A DNA stretch of 64,000 nucleotides from Stenotrophomonas ginsengisoli. Its GTDB lineage: Bacteria > Pseudomonadota > Gammaproteobacteria > Xanthomonadales > Xanthomonadaceae. Every line of letters begins with the position of its first letter. Within the stretch, counting starts at the first letter, position 1. The notes beneath the pieces are model-generated. The model did no database searches. It saw only the letters and a list, made by a program, of their open reading frames with translations, and had not been told where the DNA came from. The stretch covers positions 21,116 through 85,115 of the forward strand of contig NZ_LDJM01000032.1 of NCBI RefSeq assembly GCF_001431485.1, written 5' to 3'. Below, piece after piece: positions 63,015-64,000 of the stretch. The translations under genes and the position numbers were made by a program.

Positions 63015-63380
63015 TCAGCTGTAACGGCGGGCCAGGGTGATGGCGTCGATCAGGTCGCTCATCCCCGGTGGCCGGTTGAGCAGGATGGTGGTGTCATAGG
63101 CCGCCGGCAGGGCAGGCGGGTCGCACCCGATCAAGGTGATGAAGTCGATCCCCAGCTGGCGGATCGCCGTGGCCAGCGGGGCCACGGTGCCCGCCTGCTC
63201 ATGTGGCAGGTCGATCAGCACCAGTTCCGGGCGCGGCTGGGCGAACAGCCGCTCGTTGGCATCGGCATAGGTGTGGCTGACCGTGATGTTGCCGTAGCCC
63301 AGATGCCTGAGCTGCATGCACAGCAGGAAGCTGCTGGATGGATCCCCTTCCACTATGAGCAGATGCAAACAAGCCCCCAT
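63015..63380 (-). CDS. Receiver-like protein with altered active-site residues
   Basis: This 121-residue stand-alone domain is patterned like a response-regulator receiver: LLIVEGDPSSSFLL at the N-terminus, VLIDLP with Asp57 at the phosphorylation position, and an AITLARRYS C-terminal helix. The normal acidic pair is Glu11-Gly12-Asp13, and the usual Lys near the C-terminus is Arg103 (LLNRPPG). It could be a divergent or non-phosphorylated receiver. ATG 63380 is chosen; the frame runs on to 63488 without similarity. It is convergent with tex. No histidine kinase is adjacent. Confidence 0.6.
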   Translation of the reverse strand: MGACLHLLIVEGDPSSSFLLCMQLRHLGYGNITVSHTYADANERLFAQPRPELVLIDLPHEQAGTVAPLATAIRQLGIDFITLIGCDPPALPAAYDTTILLNRPPGMSDLIDAITLARRYS

Positions 63381-63837
63381 GACACATCGTGTTCCCCGTA
63401 AACAACGAGAATGGGAACAAAAGCGATGTGAAGGCTTGATGCCGTCGGAAAGTTGACGCGTGATGCCGGGAGCACGGCTTTGCCCCATGGCGACGCCGCC
63501 AGCTGGGGTGCTGGACGTAACGCATCAGCAATGTAAACAGCGCAATTGCCGCATACCTCAAGGGCACCGCATCACGAGGATGCCCTTGCCCGGGCCAGGT
63601 GGATCCTGGTTTCGCAGCCTCTTCCCATTGCTCAGGGCCAACTGCACGGCTCGGGATTTCGTCGGATAGCCCGCCGGCCCGTTCCTCGTCAGTCTGATGT
63701 GGACGGCACCGTTGGCCAGCGACAACGATGATTCAAGTGCCTGAAAAAGCCTCTCCGCTCCCCAAGGAGCAGCCGATAGGTGCCCCTGTGGCGGCCGATG
63801 CGATCAGCCCTGGCTGAGGTACTTCCGGGGTGGCATG
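63381..63837. other. Gap without a supportable gene
   Basis: No gene is recognised here. A small inverted repeat (CAAGGGCA with TGCCCTTG, about 63559-63588) and a 29-codon open frame starting at ATG 63728 are present. The frame has no ribosome site or family similarity. Confidence 0.5.
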
Positions 63838-63873
63838 TAGTACAGCTGGTAGTACAAACGGTAGTGCAGGGCA
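63838..63873. repeat. Three imperfect 12-bp direct repeats beside tRNA-Leu
   Basis: TAGTACAGCTGG, TAGTACAAACGG and TAGTGCAGGGCA run head-to-tail at 63838-63849, 63850-63861 and 63862-63873, on the 3' side of the tRNA-Leu gene. The position suits integrase arm-type sites from an old integration event; this is inference. Confidence 0.55.
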
Positions 63874-63919
63874 CAAAAAAGCCCCTGATATACAAGGTTT
63901 CCTTGCAAATCAGAGGCTT
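63873..63919 (-). terminator. Terminator after tRNA-Leu
   Basis: On the minus strand, AAGCCTCTGAT and ATCAGGGGCTT (63919-63909 and 63889-63879, one mismatch) enclose an inner CAAGG/CCTTG stem, followed by TTTTTTGTG. Confidence 0.8.
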
Positions 63920-63928
63920 GTTTGTTCT

Positions 63929-64000
63929 TGGTGCCGAAGGTGGGACTCGAACCCACACGCTTTTAAGGGCGGCGGATTTTGAGTCCGCTGCGTCTACCGA
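63929..64000 (-). tRNA. tRNA-Leu (anticodon CAA), 5' end beyond the window
   Basis: The minus strand reads GGTAGACGC (D-arm), the anticodon loop CTCAAAA with anticodon CAA (63981-63979), a long variable arm, the T-loop GGTTCGAGTCC, and a 3' end CTTCGGCACCA with encoded CCA at 63931-63929. The long variable arm and anticodon fix leucine (UUG). The first bases of the acceptor stem lie past base 64000. Confidence 0.93.

Noticed and set aside
63689..63958. Minus-strand open frame that runs through the tRNA-Leu 3' end
   Set aside because: It overlaps a well-formed tRNA and its terminator and has repetitive Cys/Thr content from the 12-bp repeats.

Overview
The window is high-GC bacterial chromosome that reads throughout as a gammaproteobacterium of the family Xanthomonadaceae, probably a Stenotrophomonas or Pseudoxanthomonas relative. 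The evidence is the gene set and protein style (large NAD-glutamate dehydrogenase, 438-residue AroA after serC and pheA, PhaE/PhaC class III polyester synthase, large TonB-dependent receptor). It is almost entirely core chromosome. There is no phage block, insertion sequence or CRISPR array. Accessory-looking islets are a HipBA toxin-antitoxin pair, an orphan superfamily 1 helicase and a repeat-bearing stretch beside a tRNA-Leu gene at the right edge.

Layout. 1-7.3 kb: 3' end of gdhB, nadK, a 5'-nucleotidase, hipBA, a trimethylamine-monooxygenase-like flavoprotein and a DUF2939 protein. 7.4-12 kb: sbcDC nuclease. 12.5-15.3 kb: TonB-dependent receptor. 15.4-24 kb, mostly minus strand: a TPR/2-oxoglutarate oxygenase in operon with an exported protein, an SF1 helicase, sbcB with a DUF2461 gene, beta-carbonic anhydrase and two small unknown genes. 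24-27.5 kb: asnS, an A-type Fe-S carrier and rpsF-rpsR-rplI. 27.5-37 kb: smc-zipA-ligA-GNAT-epmA, then mtnA. 37-48.5 kb: gyrA, hutC-like repressor, a membrane-bound nuclease-like protein, a phasin and a PHA granule protein, an FHA protein, serC-pheA-aroA and a TonB-like transducer. 48.6-56.4 kb: serS, a LysR regulator, tRNA-Ser(UGA), tadA, orn, and ppsA divergent from its regulatory kinase/phosphorylase. 56.5-64 kb: Nudix hydrolase, pssA, phaE-phaC, a possible metalloprotease, tex, a degenerate receiver protein and a truncated tRNA-Leu(CAA).

How genes work together. The serC-pheA-aroA cluster serves serine and aromatic amino-acid synthesis. ppsA and the PEP synthase regulatory protein are a known enzyme/regulator pair that control entry to gluconeogenesis. 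Polyhydroxyalkanoate genes lie in two places: the granule proteins near 42 kb and the two-subunit synthase near 58 kb. Smc, ZipA, LigA, GyrA, SbcCD and SbcB cover chromosome handling.

The least explained items are: the TPR/oxygenase operon with a heptamer tandem repeat in its upstream region; the HERAH-motif membrane protein overlapping phaC; the membrane-tethered Mrr-like protein; a 12-bp perfect inverted repeat that abuts the tex start codon; a strong operator-like palindrome before the flavin monooxygenase; and alanine at GyrA position 83. No clearly new multi-gene system is proven here. Searches and alignments could not be run, so family assignments rest on motif recognition.
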